64,000 bases of DNA, from positions 6,226,309 to 6,290,308 of the forward strand of contig OU744446.1 in the NCBI GenBank assembly GCA_916610825.1. The letters run 5' to 3'. The notes under the pieces were generated by a model that was given only the letters and a program-made list of their open reading frames with translations, did no database searches and was not told where the DNA came from. Made by a program: the position numbers and the translations under genes. How positions within the stretch are numbered: the stretch's first letter is position 1; each line of letters opens with the position of its first letter. Origin of the DNA: Haliclystus octoradiatus. Lineage: Eukaryota > Cnidaria > Staurozoa > Stauromedusae > Haliclystidae. This document shows, piece by piece, positions 39,501-49,329 of this stretch.

Positions 39501-42500
39501 GTAAATCTGTTTTTTGAGGTTGGTTAAGGTGCGACGCAGTGGAGTAGCGAGGTATGCAAGACATGAAAACCACTGCGAGATACTGAAGCTCTAACTAATT
39601 TAATTTGTTCATATGCCTTTAAAATGGGCACAGTAATGCTGCTATGTTCTTTGTCAACCTTCATTTTGTCATTTAATCAATATACAGCCTGTTTATTTAT
39701 TGCATATTGAAATAGCTTAGGAAACATTTTCCCGCTGTGGGCCATCGATCTCAAACAGTTCAATCTAATTATTTCAATGCTATTTACTTTGATTCACAAA
39801 ACGTTAATAAGTTCTCTACAAATATTTCGATTATTTATGTATTTCAATGATTATTTAGTAAGTTCACCATAAAAAAAAGAATTATCATAAAAAGTGGAAC
39901 AGATGATGGATACCATAAAACGTGAAACAGATGATGGAAATGAACCACCAAGCCTAGAAAATGGACTTTTATGCCACCTGTACTGTAACAATTTGACCAA
40001 GAAGACATGCTACAACTCAACAAGTTGTTTTATGTCATTTATTGCCTTTTGCTTATTTTGAGCGATTGAAAACATGTGGATTCTCCGACCCTCGCGCGTG
40101 TGTTGGTATTAGCCTCATTCTATCACGGCCCTCATTTCCGCGCGGTGCTCTAGTGAGGGCTTCCCTCATAATACTCAAGGTTAAAAAGTGTGCCAGAAGC
40201 CAAAATATGGTGTGCCCAATCACAGCGCCCCTTGATGTCACGTGAGTTACAGCCAGGTGTTGGTTGGTCGAGCCATCGAAGAACAATACAGCGAGGTGTG
40301 AACAGAAATTGAAATTTGCTGAATTCAGCTATTTTCAATTTCAACATTTTGTAAACAAACTGTCGAAGAAAACAAAAAACGTCAAGTTTACGGTGCTATT
40401 TTGGATCAAATTGGAGCAACATAATTATAAATAATATATTATATTATCTCGAAGGACTGTATGAATATCAAAGAAATATTTAAAAATTAAATATCAATTC
40501 TCCAATATACAGCATTACCCTGATTCAAAAGTCCATCTCTCCGTAAATATATAATTAAAAATTGACGATATGACGGAATAAACGATCAAAATATAAACTT
40601 TGAGAATGATTCAAGCAAGTTTGTTTACATTTTTAGTGTTTTGATCACCAACCAGCGCTCGATAAAAACTTCACGTGATACAAAGGTGCGCTGTGATTGG
40701 GTGCACTAAATTTTTGGTGGGCACACTTTTTAACCTCCAGTTTTACTAGGCCCTAATTGGAGTGCCGCGCGGAAATGAGGGCCATGATAAATTGAGGCTA
40801 TGTTGGTATGTTCGCTTTCAATTTAAATCAAAGCTTCATAGTTTACAATAATATTTACTTCAGAGCCAAATCCAAGATTAGACGAAGTAGGAAAGATAAA
40901 AACTTCAAATAAAACAACTTTTGATTGATTACAAATTTCTTTCAAAAATATCAATAAGTACAGTAATAATTACAAATAAACATGATTTAATTAATATTAA
41001 ATCTCGAAAATAACAAAAGTTGATTGCAATTTAAATTGATGAAAGTAAAAAGTGCAGTTGACTAAAGTCCAGAATCAATTTGTTCACTGGCGCGAAAAGC
41101 CTAAGTGTTGTTTGTTATAAATGCGAGACACGGTGGATAGCACACAAGCAAGACAAAGGGATGCTCTGTATGACTAGGGATGCATTGTATTGCTTATGGA
41201 AAAAATCAATCACGTAATAGCGTAGATAAGAATGCCTTTTCACGATTTTATAGAAACATTTTGAGCAATAACGCCTCACAATGAGTATGGGGGCTTCAAC
41301 TGCTGCTTAACTGTTGTGAGCCGCTTATGTGTGTTCAAACGACAGCCTGATGTGCACGTGTGTCAACCATCTATCAAGAAACTAAACTTTTGTTGGTATA
41401 AACAATCTCTTGATAAAGGTGAAACTAAAGTAAAGAGACTCTATTGCATTAAAGTAATTAAGCTAAACCAATAGGAATATATGATTAAGTGTATTAAGTA
41501 TTAAAACATGTATAAATGAAAGCTATCATTTTTTAATTAAGTGTAATAGTAAAGTAATTTATTACTTACAACTTGGTTTTTGATCCTCTCTGACGACTGT
41601 CAATTAATGAATAAATGCTAATGTATTAGCATATGCTACTATCACAATAAATATATACAAAACGAGGCTTTATCATAACGAGGCTAAATTGCAGAACGTA
41701 ACACTCCCTTCACAATTTACGTTTAAACTAAATTAATGTAATTTGATATCGCTTTCATATTAATTTATATATATACTATAGAGTTATTGATTGTATATAT
41801 CTACATAGGTAAACGAGTTCAGATGTTGGACGATATTACTGTCTTCTGATGCCTTCAATGATAACGTTGACATCTGCTTTCCGTACTTTTCCATCTTGGC
41901 TGATGTAGGATGACGTCACTGAAGCAATTGACCATTTGTTGCGAGGTAGTTGTTTTTCTCGAAGTAGGACAACATCTCCTCATTGTATGCCTTTTCTTGG
42001 CTGCTGTCATTTCGTTCGTTGTTGTAAGTTTCGTCAATGTTCATTTCTCTAGCGGATCAAGAATTTATCAGCCAGGTACTGTTTCCAAAACTTTCAACTG
42101 TATGGATCAGAGTTTTGAAGTTCTCCTGGTGAACAATGGACCGGGCGTTGTTTGAATGTCATCAACATTATTGGTGACAGTGGTTGAGGCTCGTCTGTAG
42201 TTGATGGTAGTATTGAGATACGTCTAGCATTGACAATTGCACTTACTTCTGCTAGAAATGTTGTAAGGAAATCATGTGTTAATTGATGTGCACCAATGCT
42301 CAGTAACAGTCCATCTATACTAAACGTCTGATGGTTCAAGTTTGACGTTCCCACAATCCATTGCCAATCACATTTGTTCTTTTGAAGAAAGCTTCTAACA
42401 TTGTCATTGTTGATAGCTTTTTCTGCTTTGTCTAGATCCGACTTTGCTCCAACAGAATTCGTTCCCCTATCAGATCTTAGGGAATTAGCTGGTCCTCTGA

Positions 42501-45500
42501 CACTGAAGAAACTTCTAAGGCCGTTGATAAAGGCATCTGTGTCCATGTCTTCAATTGTTTCAATATGGACCCCTCTAATTGCCATACAAGTAAATACAAT
42601 AGCCCATCTTTTATATTTCACAGCACCGCCTCGAAGTCTTCTAGTAACTACTTTGCATGGTCCAAAGACATCTATCCCAACATGGGTGAACTGTGGTGAG
42701 GGATTTCTTCTGTCGATTGGCAAGTCTGCCATCATTTGTTTGCAGAAAGATCCTCTAAGACGTTTGGAAGTTACACATTAGTTGGTAATTTGATTCACGA
42801 TATCGTGGGCACCTAGAATCCAATATCCTGCTTGACGGATAGCTGTATTTGTGATTGATCTTTCTTGATGAAACTTCTTTTCGTGAATGTGAGTAGCAAT
42901 GAGAGTTGTGATGTGATGTTTCTTCGGCAAGATGATAGGATATTTGACTTCAAAGTCTTCAGCTGTCCTGTTTAGTCTGCCACCAATTCTTAGTAGTCCG
43001 TCTTGATCGATAAAAGGGTTGAGGTTGTATAATTTTGATCTTCTTAAACCTTTCTTCTTTTCTCTTTTGATTGGAAGATTTTACAAAAACTGTATCTCTT
43101 CTTCAAGTGCTTCTTTTGGTACCATAGAAATAATACATTTTTCTGCTTCATATATATATTTTGGTTTCAAAGTCCAAGCATTTATTTTCTTAGGGCTTGT
43201 ATTAATGTTAGTAGGGCTTTTGCGTTGAGCTAGTCTTCTTTTAATGTGACCTTTTAACATTCTGATGTTTGCAATGGCTCTTGTAAGTCTTTGCCATTGT
43301 GGGATTAGTTTTAATTGACTGGTATCCATGCAATCATTGTGTACGGTGTTTGTGTGAGTTGATTTAGTCCTGACCGCAATGTACTTCGCTTCAAAAATAT
43401 ATGAGGGTGGATAACCTTTGTCGTTTAAATGCGCTGGTCCTGAAAACAATGCTGACTCTAGCAAGGCATTGAAGCTGCATCCTCTACATGCTACACCCGC
43501 AGGATTCAGCTTAGAGTCAACGTAGTACCATTCCGCTTTTGAATTGACTGAACGAATAACCTAAGCATGATTAGCAAAATAAACATGAAATCTCTTTGGA
43601 TCAGATTTAATATACGACAATGCTACTATTGAGTCGAGGTAGTAGAATGTTTTTTCTATCTTCAAGTCAATCTCTGCCTTTATCATCTTCACTGCTAATG
43701 CTAACTTGACTGCACTACATAGCTCTTTGTGTCGTATAGTGCTGATTGGCTTCAAATGAATTACTGAGAATTGGCCATAAGCAAATGCAATATGGACATT
43801 TCCAAATTCATCAAATGACTTCAGATAAACGACTACACCCAAGGCGTGGTCACTTGCACCATCAAAGGCGTGTATTTCTCTGGTAACTATGTTTCCGAAT
43901 GCAGATGGTGTGAACGAGCGTGGTATCTCATATTCTTGCAGTCTTTGCAAATTTGATTGGAATATTTAATCCTGGCATCAGGATTAATGGGAGGCAGCTT
44001 ACCTGCTAGGGGGAGAGATGAGGATGGGCAAGGAGCCGATGTGGACTTTGGACCTCATCCAGATTTTGGGGCAGGGCATCACATTCAAGGGAAGGGGGTA
44101 GTGTTGCTTTATAACCTGTCTCTGCAGACTCAACTATTAGCCCAGAAATCCTCCTCCCGTAAAAATCCTGTTTCCCATTTACAGTTGTTACAACAAAAAT
44201 CACACTATGCGCCATGATATCTGATTCTTCAATCAAATCAGGATGGACCAATGTTCTGTTGCTTTGATCATCTATCGCATGCATTTGAACTTTTTCACTA
44301 GAATTGTTGGTGGACACATCTAATAACAGAATTTTCCCACAGGTATAATTAAAGTCTTGATCATTATTCCTTAAATCAGTTTTCCTGGATATCACTTCTG
44401 CTATAGGTGTCAATCCGTATTGTCGTCGTTTTGGTCACTAGATGTTGTTGTTCTTGTGTTAACAAATATTGTTCTATGTAGGATTGTACAATGCTTGGTA
44501 CTTTCGCATTCATCACATTTAACGTCGATACTGCAATCTTTGGCTAAATGCCTGGGTCCTGAGCACTTCAGGCATAACCCATTAGACATTATCAAACGTC
44601 TTCGTTCTTGCCAAGCCATCGTCTTCAATTGTCTACACTGTTCTAATGTGTGGCTGATTCGTGAGGTCTTGTGTAAGAGCATTTATCGGTTTTATTTGTA
44701 CTCTGCTCAGTTGTTGTTTTTCTTACACGCGCAATAAATTATGCTTCTAATTGCTTGCTTTCTTTTGGAGTAACTTCGTCTAGCGTTAGCATTTTATTAA
44801 ACCCATAACTTTTCAATTCCGACACGTCTTTTATGAATGATGAAAACTGTTTGAATGGTGGATATCGTCCAGGGTTATTTTTTCCATGAATGTAGACTTG
44901 TTTTTCCCATTTGTCAACGATATATTCTGGTAACTGGGAAATTAACAGCTGCAGCTGAGTTGGATAGTTAAGGCATTGAAGGACAACCAATTTTTCTGAC
45001 TGACTGCTGACGTCAGCACAAATGTTTTCTGTTCATCATAAATTCGCCTTCTAAAGGCTCTAGCTACTGCTATAGGTTCTCCATAAATATATTTTTGTAA
45101 AAAGTTCACTTCTTCGTCTGGTGAAGCCTTCGCTCTTTTTATCATGCTTTGAAAGCAATCTTTCCATGGATGGAAACAGGATGGCTCCCCATCAAATATA
45201 GGAGGCTCATTTCTGGTAGATTCTGTCTTGCTTATAAAATGGTTAGTTGTTCGACAACATGAGATAAGTTTTCGTGAAATTGAGATTCGTGTTTATTCTT
45301 TATGCGTTTTCATTAACCCACATTTTCGTTCGCTCCACTGTGTTTGTCTTGTGGGATTCCGTTTGTATTTAAATCAAACCCTCTATCACCAATGTCACTC
45401 AAAACTTTTAATTTAGCTTCTATTACAAGCTTTAATGCTAGGAATTAAACTGTTCATTTTTCCTACCCTACATTCAATCTGCTTATTGATTCTATCATAT

Positions 45501-48500
45501 TGAAATTGCAAGCCTTTTTCTGTTAGTTTCCTTTGACGTTTTTCTACGGGATATGCTTTTGTTAAGCTTCTGTAAGCTGTAGTATTCTCTGTCGTTTTGT
45601 GAACAGGGGACGATATTGGCTCGCACATTCGCCACGCCTGGTATAGTGGCTCTGTAGTGAACTCAATGTCCGGTGTAATATTATGTAAAATGATGTCACT
45701 TGTTGCTTTCAATTTTTCAGCCATATTTTTCAATAAACATTGAACTATATATATATAACAATTTATAACATTATAATTGGTTAGATCTTACCAAAAAACG
45801 ATATATACAAAACGAGGTTTCCTCATAACGAGGCTAAATTGCGAAGTGTAACATTAGCCCTTAATTTACAAACATTGTATGTCTGATATCGTGCAACCTA
45901 GATATCTTTTGAGCAATTAAGGATGTTCTTGTGAATGCTGTGATCGTCTGTGGACCCCTAGACCACACCTGTTAATTATCGCAACAATGGTTGACTGTCT
46001 CTTCAATCTATTTTGAATGGTTTTTATTAGAAATATAGATCCACTTTATTCAACATCTATATTATTCTATAAAGATAGATAACGTTTTTGATGGTGAAAG
46101 ATATGGACTCTTGCACCACACCTATTATACTACTGAAGGTGATTAGATGTATCTGTAATGCATATGGGATGGTCTACTCGATCTATACATATATTTTATG
46201 CAACCTAGATATGATTTTATGATGTCAGAAATATTCCTGTTCTTGATATTGGCCTCTTGGACCACACATATTATACTACTGAGAGGGATTAAATGTATCT
46301 GTGATGCCTATGGGAGGGTGTACTTGATTTGTATATACATTCTATCCAACCTAGATATGAGTTTATGATGTCAGGAATGTTCCTGTTCCTGGTATTGGAC
46401 TCTTGGACTGCACCAAATTACTACTGAGGGTGACTAAACGCATCATTATTTCGTACGGGATTGTCTACTTGATTTATTTATGATTGATTTTGAATTTGCC
46501 GATTGAATAGAATTTCATATTTTGTTATTTGCCGGGTAGTTGATTAATATAATCGTTACGTAGATCGATTTGCCTCTATTTGCAAGAAGGTAATGCTAGT
46601 TTTTATGCCTAGCGTCTTTTATTGTGCATTTTATCTGGCGTTATTGGTGATAATACAGTAGAAGTACAGTAATAAATTCCCTATTATAATTTTTAGCTTC
46701 GTTCTGGTTTTTTCTGTTATAGTGATCACTTTTGATTTATTTTTTTGTAATTATATCATTTCACTGAGTGTGTACTTCTTGATTGCGTTCATTCTCTTAT
46801 TTTTTAAAATATCGCTCTTTTAATTTATCGCTCTTTTAATTTTTAGCCCTAAATGACACAGCCTCGCTTTCATACCAACCGTAACTAATTTCTAAAAAAT
46901 TGAGCATATTTCGCCACTACGATGTTTCTCGATTTTTGATATGTTTTTCAGCATAAAATTCTACCCTATATTCCATATATAAAGCTTGTTTTTCAATTTT
47001 CTCTTGGTTAACTGTTAGATTGACTGTACTAAATCGGGGCCGGCTATGTTCTAAACCAAACAGTTCACACTTTTCGTTAACTATGTCTCATAGCTTCACT
47101 CTTGAGTCACTTCAGGAGAAAACTCGAAGGCTAAAATCTCCGTGACTTTCTGACGCTTTCTCGTTTTCCCCTTTCTAACCCTTTCCAAACGCCTTCATTA
47201 GGTATGAATTTATGCGTAAAATCCATTGAACGGCGTCTGAAATCAAATTATTTATTTAGTCGACCTGAATGCGTTCTCAACCGGGAGAGAATCGGCACAT
47301 GTACAAAACAACTTATGAGTCAGGCCTCGGTAATTGATAGCGAATACTGATATCAATGTATTTAAATATAGTTGATGGTTCATGGGGCTCCTGGCAGGAG
47401 ACATCACCATGCAGTGTCACATGTGGGTATGGATCGATTATACAACAAAGACAATGTAACGAGCCATCACCTCGTGATGGTGGATTAGATTGTGTCGGAG
47501 GAAATGAGATGTCCATGTCCTGTTTAAAGCCAGCTTGTCAAGGTATTCCATGATGCATGATTTATTACTTTAATTTTCAAATTTATCAGGAAATTTGGAA
47601 ACAAGCTTGCTTAGTTAGTAGTCTTTTCACCATGGTGATCGGTTAGTTGGCCTGTAGTGGTCATGGATTGTGTGTGAATTTATTGGCCAGATGCCCTTTG
47701 TAACGGCAACCAATATAATGTTTTTGCCATTGATTGAACACAGGACCCTGTGGGGTGCAACGCCATAACCATTGCACTATAGGGTCCCGCATGTCTGATA
47801 CCATGTATGCTTGAAAAGCTCAAATCATGTGAAAATTGCTCTTTAACATGATATTTCTTTAAATTAAAAAGATAACTACTAACCTCCTTGCCATTGGCCA
47901 CCGGCCTCCCAGCACAGCAAAATTACTATACCGAATGACTTTGGTGATGCTTTGAATGCGGCATACGGCATACGGCTAGATCAGATCTCGCTTTTTCTCA
48001 GCGAATTTTTTGTCTAAAATACACCTTTGATGACAGTTTACAATGAAATTACGCGATTGTAATTTCAGCCATGATGCTCGTTTGAAATTTGTTTCCATTA
48101 TAATCAGTGCTGTCCGATGTTAACGGGTCCAAATGTAAACATTACATATCGGTATCTCGAAATTCTCATGTATTGGCCATAATCGGGACCCGATACATCG
48201 AACAGTGCAAAATTTAATTGTTATTATTATTAGGATGGACGGTAATTCAACGTCGAATTGATGGAAGTGAAGATTTCAAACGAAGCAGAGCGGAATATCA
48301 AAGTAAATTCGGAAATATTAATCTTGAATTTTGGCTTGGATTGAATGCCATTCATGAAATCACTACTAATCAACCTCACATCCTCCGCATTGACCTTTGG
48401 TTTGGTAATGAGCACAAATATGCTGAATATGAAACTTTTCGAGTGAGCGATGAATCGGATGACTACAGCCTTACCATAGGTGGATATTCAGGTAAGATGT

Positions 48501-48943
48501 CAAATTGCAAATATCATTTATAACCTTTATGATGTTATATTGTATAAAATGTATAGTCTTTAATTCTACAAATCAGAAGTCAGAAGTTCTATAAATAATC
48601 ATTCATTGATAATTTGATGGTATTCATGACACAATTGGATCGCTTTGTCTAATTTTTAATTATTCATTCATTCTATATAGGTGATGCTGGTGATTCTTTT
48701 ACCGAACATAACAACATGAAATTCTCCACCTATGATCATGATGTCGACTTAGAAAGTATCAATTGCGCTGACAGATTTACTGGAGGATGGTGGTACAAGA
48801 CCTGTCATCCGAGCAATCTTAATGGTAATTACGATAAATCTGCACTGACATGTGATTGGCAAGGAATGATTTGGGACTCATGGAAGGGCAGTTGTACACT
48901 TAGCGCCTCTGAAATGAAAATCAAACCGAAATTATTGCTTTAA
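18270..48943 (+). CDS. Secreted TSP1(x7)-fibrinogen-domain protein, ten predicted exons
   Basis: Predicted joined exons: 18270-18557, 19883-19907, 22851-23021, 26146-26316, 29441-29611, 32736-32906, 36031-36201, 39326-39496, 47372-47542, 48234-48491 and 48681-48943. The sum is 2,031 nt, an intact frame of 676 aa. Order: signal peptide, Cys-rich segment, six near-identical TSP1 domains, one diverged TSP1, and a partial fibrinogen-related domain at the C terminus. TSP1 domains mediate cell and matrix binding. FReDs usually bind glycans or acetylated ligands and serve in adhesion and innate recognition, so an extracellular recognition or adhesion role is likely; this is inference. The first two exons are the least certain part. 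The TSP1 and FReD exons are firm. The gene model rests on matching splice phases, not on transcript data. Confidence 0.7.
19556..19625 (+). repeat. tRNA-derived SINE head or tRNA-like relic
   Basis: GGCGTAGCTCATTCGGAG looks like a tRNA D-arm/A box. It is followed by a possible anticodon stem (CTAGCGTG...CATGCTAG) and a B-box-like TAGTTTGATTC. The acceptor stem does not close, so a SINE head or decayed tRNA is more likely than a functional tRNA. It lies in the first intron of the TSP1 gene. Confidence 0.45.
19883..19907 (+). CDS. Candidate 25-nt microexon linking signal exon to TSP1 array
   Basis: A pyrimidine-rich acceptor (GCTAATTTTTTAG) and a textbook donor (CCAG|GTATGT) bracket 25 nt encoding AHHQKIIP plus one base. 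It enters in phase 0 and leaves in phase 1. That is exactly what is needed to join the phase-0 end of the first exon to the phase-1 start of the TSP1 exons. No homology supports it, so it rests on splice signals and phase alone. Confidence 0.35.
22851..23021 (+). CDS. TSP1 exon, array unit 1
   Basis: 171 nt, phase 1-1, acceptor TTTTTTTTCTAATCAG, donor CCAG|GTTTGT. It encodes GGWTPWSPSGSCTVSCGGG, then TRSCTNPSPADWGPTCEGD, then ACNMQPCPG. It has the six TSP1 cysteines, a WxxW C-mannosylation motif and CTVSC, which fits the O-fucosylation consensus CxxS/TC. Unit 1 uses CTA where the others use TTA for one Leu (silent). Confidence 0.92.
26146..26316 (+). CDS. TSP1 exon, array unit 2, with a lost cysteine
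   Basis: Same 171-nt phase 1-1 exon as unit 1, but the fourth of the six conserved cysteines is Arg (GPTREGD; CGT for TGT). That removes one partner of a TSP1 disulfide and leaves an unpaired Cys. Splice sites are unchanged, so the domain would still be translated. Confidence 0.92.
29441..29611 (+). CDS. TSP1 exon, array unit 3
   Basis: 171 nt, phase 1-1, all six cysteines present. It encodes the same protein as units 1 and 4-6. Splice sites are identical to the other units. Confidence 0.92.
32736..32906 (+). CDS. TSP1 exon, array unit 4
   Basis: 171 nt, phase 1-1, all six cysteines, with WTPW and CTVSC modification motifs. It is identical to units 3, 5 and 6 within the exon. Confidence 0.92.
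36031..36201 (+). CDS. TSP1 exon, array unit 5
   Basis: 171 nt, phase 1-1, all six cysteines. No exon differences from units 3, 4 and 6 were seen; the flanking intron has a private change (GGAAATATTTTC). Confidence 0.92.
39326..39496 (+). CDS. TSP1 exon, array unit 6
   Basis: 171 nt, phase 1-1, all six cysteines. It is the last unit. Its downstream intron shares the variant GAGATACTGAAG with unit 1, where units 2-5 read GAGGTACTGCAG. Confidence 0.92.
40110..40800. mobile_element. Complete ~690-bp TIR element (MITE) at the array end; truncated copies in units 1-5
   Basis: The left end, TAGCCTCATTCTATCACGGC at 40110, matches the minus-strand reading of the right end, TAGCCTCAATTTATCATGGC, ending at 40800. 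The arms, about 150-170 bp, also share CCCTCATTTCCGCGCGG, GGTTAAAAAGTGTGCC, CCCAATCACAGCGC and CACGTGA. TA at both ends suggests a TA-target family such as Tc1/mariner. In units 1-5 the element starts at 23635, 26930, 30225, 33520 and 36815. There it stops at TTTTTGG (24242, 27537, 30832, 34127, 37422), lacking the outer 83 bp of the right arm. There is no coding capacity. Confidence 0.85.
41650..45863 (-). mobile_element. BEL/Pao LTR-retrotransposon fossil
   Basis: Reading right to left, translated pieces match the BEL/Pao order. There is a gag-like region (about 45.7-44.7 kb) with a zinc knuckle (CLKCSGPRHLAKDC), then an aspartic-protease-type region (about 44.4-44.0 kb). A pol segment with the peptidase A17/RNase H-like block follows (about 43.95-43.1 kb), then an integrase core (about 42.7-42.1 kb; FTHVGIDVFGP, LRSDRGTNSVGA). 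Similar 50-60-bp blocks at 41650-41703 and 45806-45863 (ACAAAACGAGG, ATAACGAGGCTAAATTGC) look like matching parts of the two terminal repeats, whose full limits I could not set. The copy is broken, with several breaks, and the ends have diverged clearly, so it is old. It lies in the intron between TSP1 exons 6 and 7. Confidence 0.85.
46047..46495 (+). repeat. Minisatellite, three ~149-bp copies plus a partial
   Basis: Each copy contains CAACCTAGATATGA, TTTATGATGTCAGRAAT, TTCCTGTTC, CTCTTGGACCACAC and TATTATACTACTGA in order. Anchors are near 46198 and 46347, with an earlier diverged copy from 46047. A partial relative lies at 45893-45990. It adjoins the right end of the BEL fossil and might once have belonged to its terminal repeat. 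From 46500 to 47370 I see no feature other than intron. Confidence 0.75.
47372..47542 (+). CDS. Seventh TSP1 exon, diverged, outside the array
   Basis: Again exactly 171 nt and phase 1-1. It encodes DGSWGSWQETSPCSVTCGYG, then QRQCNEPSPRDGGLDCVGG, then SCLKPACQ. All six cysteines, WGSW and CSVTC (O-fucosylation consensus) are present. It shares length, phase and domain frame with the array exons but only limited sequence. It is thus an older paralogue, not part of the recent amplification. It splices in phase to the FReD exon at 48234. Confidence 0.93.
47655..47790 (-). repeat. tRNA-derived SINE in the TSP1-FReD intron
   Basis: On the minus strand it starts GCGGGACCCTATAGTGCAATGG, with A box TAGTGCAATGG, followed by a degraded B box (CCTGTGTTCAATC). 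Downstream is AAAGGGCATCTGGCC, a block shared by many tRNA-type SINE bodies. It occupies much of the 691-bp intron where the missing N-terminal FReD subdomain exon would be expected. Confidence 0.65.
48234..48491 (+). CDS. FReD exon 1 (central fibrinogen C-terminal domain)
   Basis: 86 codons, phase 1-1. It encodes WTVIQRRIDGSEDFKR, FGNINLEFWLGLNAIHEI, RIDLWFGNEHKYAEYETF and SDDYSLTIGGYSG, the classic order of a fibrinogen-related domain. It begins directly at WTVIQRR. The usual preceding subdomain (Cys, SGVYxI, CDM...GGG) is not found in the intron upstream, so the domain is N-terminally short unless an exon was missed. Confidence 0.95.
48681..48943 (+). CDS. FReD exon 2 and C terminus
   Basis: Enters in phase 1 and ends with TAA at 48941-48943. 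It encodes NNMKFSTYDHDVDLESINCA (the D-x-D calcium-site region), WWYKTCHPSNLNG (ligand-pocket Cys and NLNG), MIWDSWKGSC and EMKIKP, all FReD landmarks. Two extra cysteines (ALTCDW and KGSCTL) are not typical and could form an additional disulfide. Confidence 0.95.
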
Positions 48944-49225
48944 GCAGCCTTGTCATCTTTTGATCTTTGTGTTATAAAAACGCTGGAACAATTGAAGCTG
49001 TTAAGTAATTTACAATCAACAGCGAAATGTATTCCATTAACCAATTAATCACATGTAAAACAATATCAGTTTAATGCGACTAATAGGTACATTGACAAAT
49101 GACTCGCGCTCAAAAGGCATCCTTTATCAGAGACTAGGTATTGCTACTCAACAAGGGAAGTCCATTAGCATCATAGGGAACTTTTAGTTATGTTTAAATA
49201 TATATAACGATGATCAGCAATTGTA

Positions 49226-49231
49226 AATAAA
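49226..49231 (+). terminator. Likely polyadenylation signal of the TSP1-FReD gene
   Basis: AATAAA lies 283 bp after the stop codon, with no earlier canonical AATAAA noted. A second AATAAA lies near 49326. The use of either is inferred. Confidence 0.5.
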
Positions 49232-49329
49232 TATTTGTTCAAATTTTAAAAGTTCAGTGTTAATTTTATCAAGTTTAAATTTATTTCAGATTTTGAACAC
49301 GTAAATTACCGTAAACTATTGACCAAATA

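Larger units (their letters stand above)
20947..40717 (+). repeat. Six-copy head-to-tail array of a 3,295-bp unit, each with one TSP1 exon
   Basis: Units begin with GTGATGCGCTCATTTCAG at 20947, 24249, 27544, 30839, 34134 and 37429. The period is exactly 3,295 bp, apart from unit 1, which has 7 extra bases (CACCCAA) near 20983. Units differ by only a handful of substitutions, and unit 1 is the most distinct. Each unit holds a TSP1 exon, a small TIR element truncated at the unit end, and an internal direct repeat of about 60 bp (21197 and 21401 in unit 1; TATGTAATATATCAA...TTTTATCTGGAGATGTGC). Short open frames repeat identically in every unit simply because the DNA is copied, and I do not call them genes. 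Confidence 0.97.

Noticed and set aside
21305-40347. Sets of five to six open frames of 60-115 aa repeated identically in each array unit
   Set aside because: They are copied with the DNA. They lack domains, fall on both strands and overlap each other and the MITE. Identity across units reflects tandem duplication, not selection.
20947-40717. The array as an assembly artefact
   Set aside because: Units carry distinct private and shared variants, and unit 1 has a 7-bp difference. This is hard to obtain from one duplicated contig, though long reads are still the proper test.
20947-40717. CRISPR-like or satellite interpretation of the regular repeats
   Set aside because: The unit is 3.3 kb with a spliced exon and intron in an animal genome. 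It is a gene-internal tandem duplication.
41910-44737. Plus-strand frames inside the BEL region (41910-42155, 42401-42781, 43019-43228, 43957-44217, 44420-44737)
   Set aside because: They are antisense shadows of the minus-strand element.
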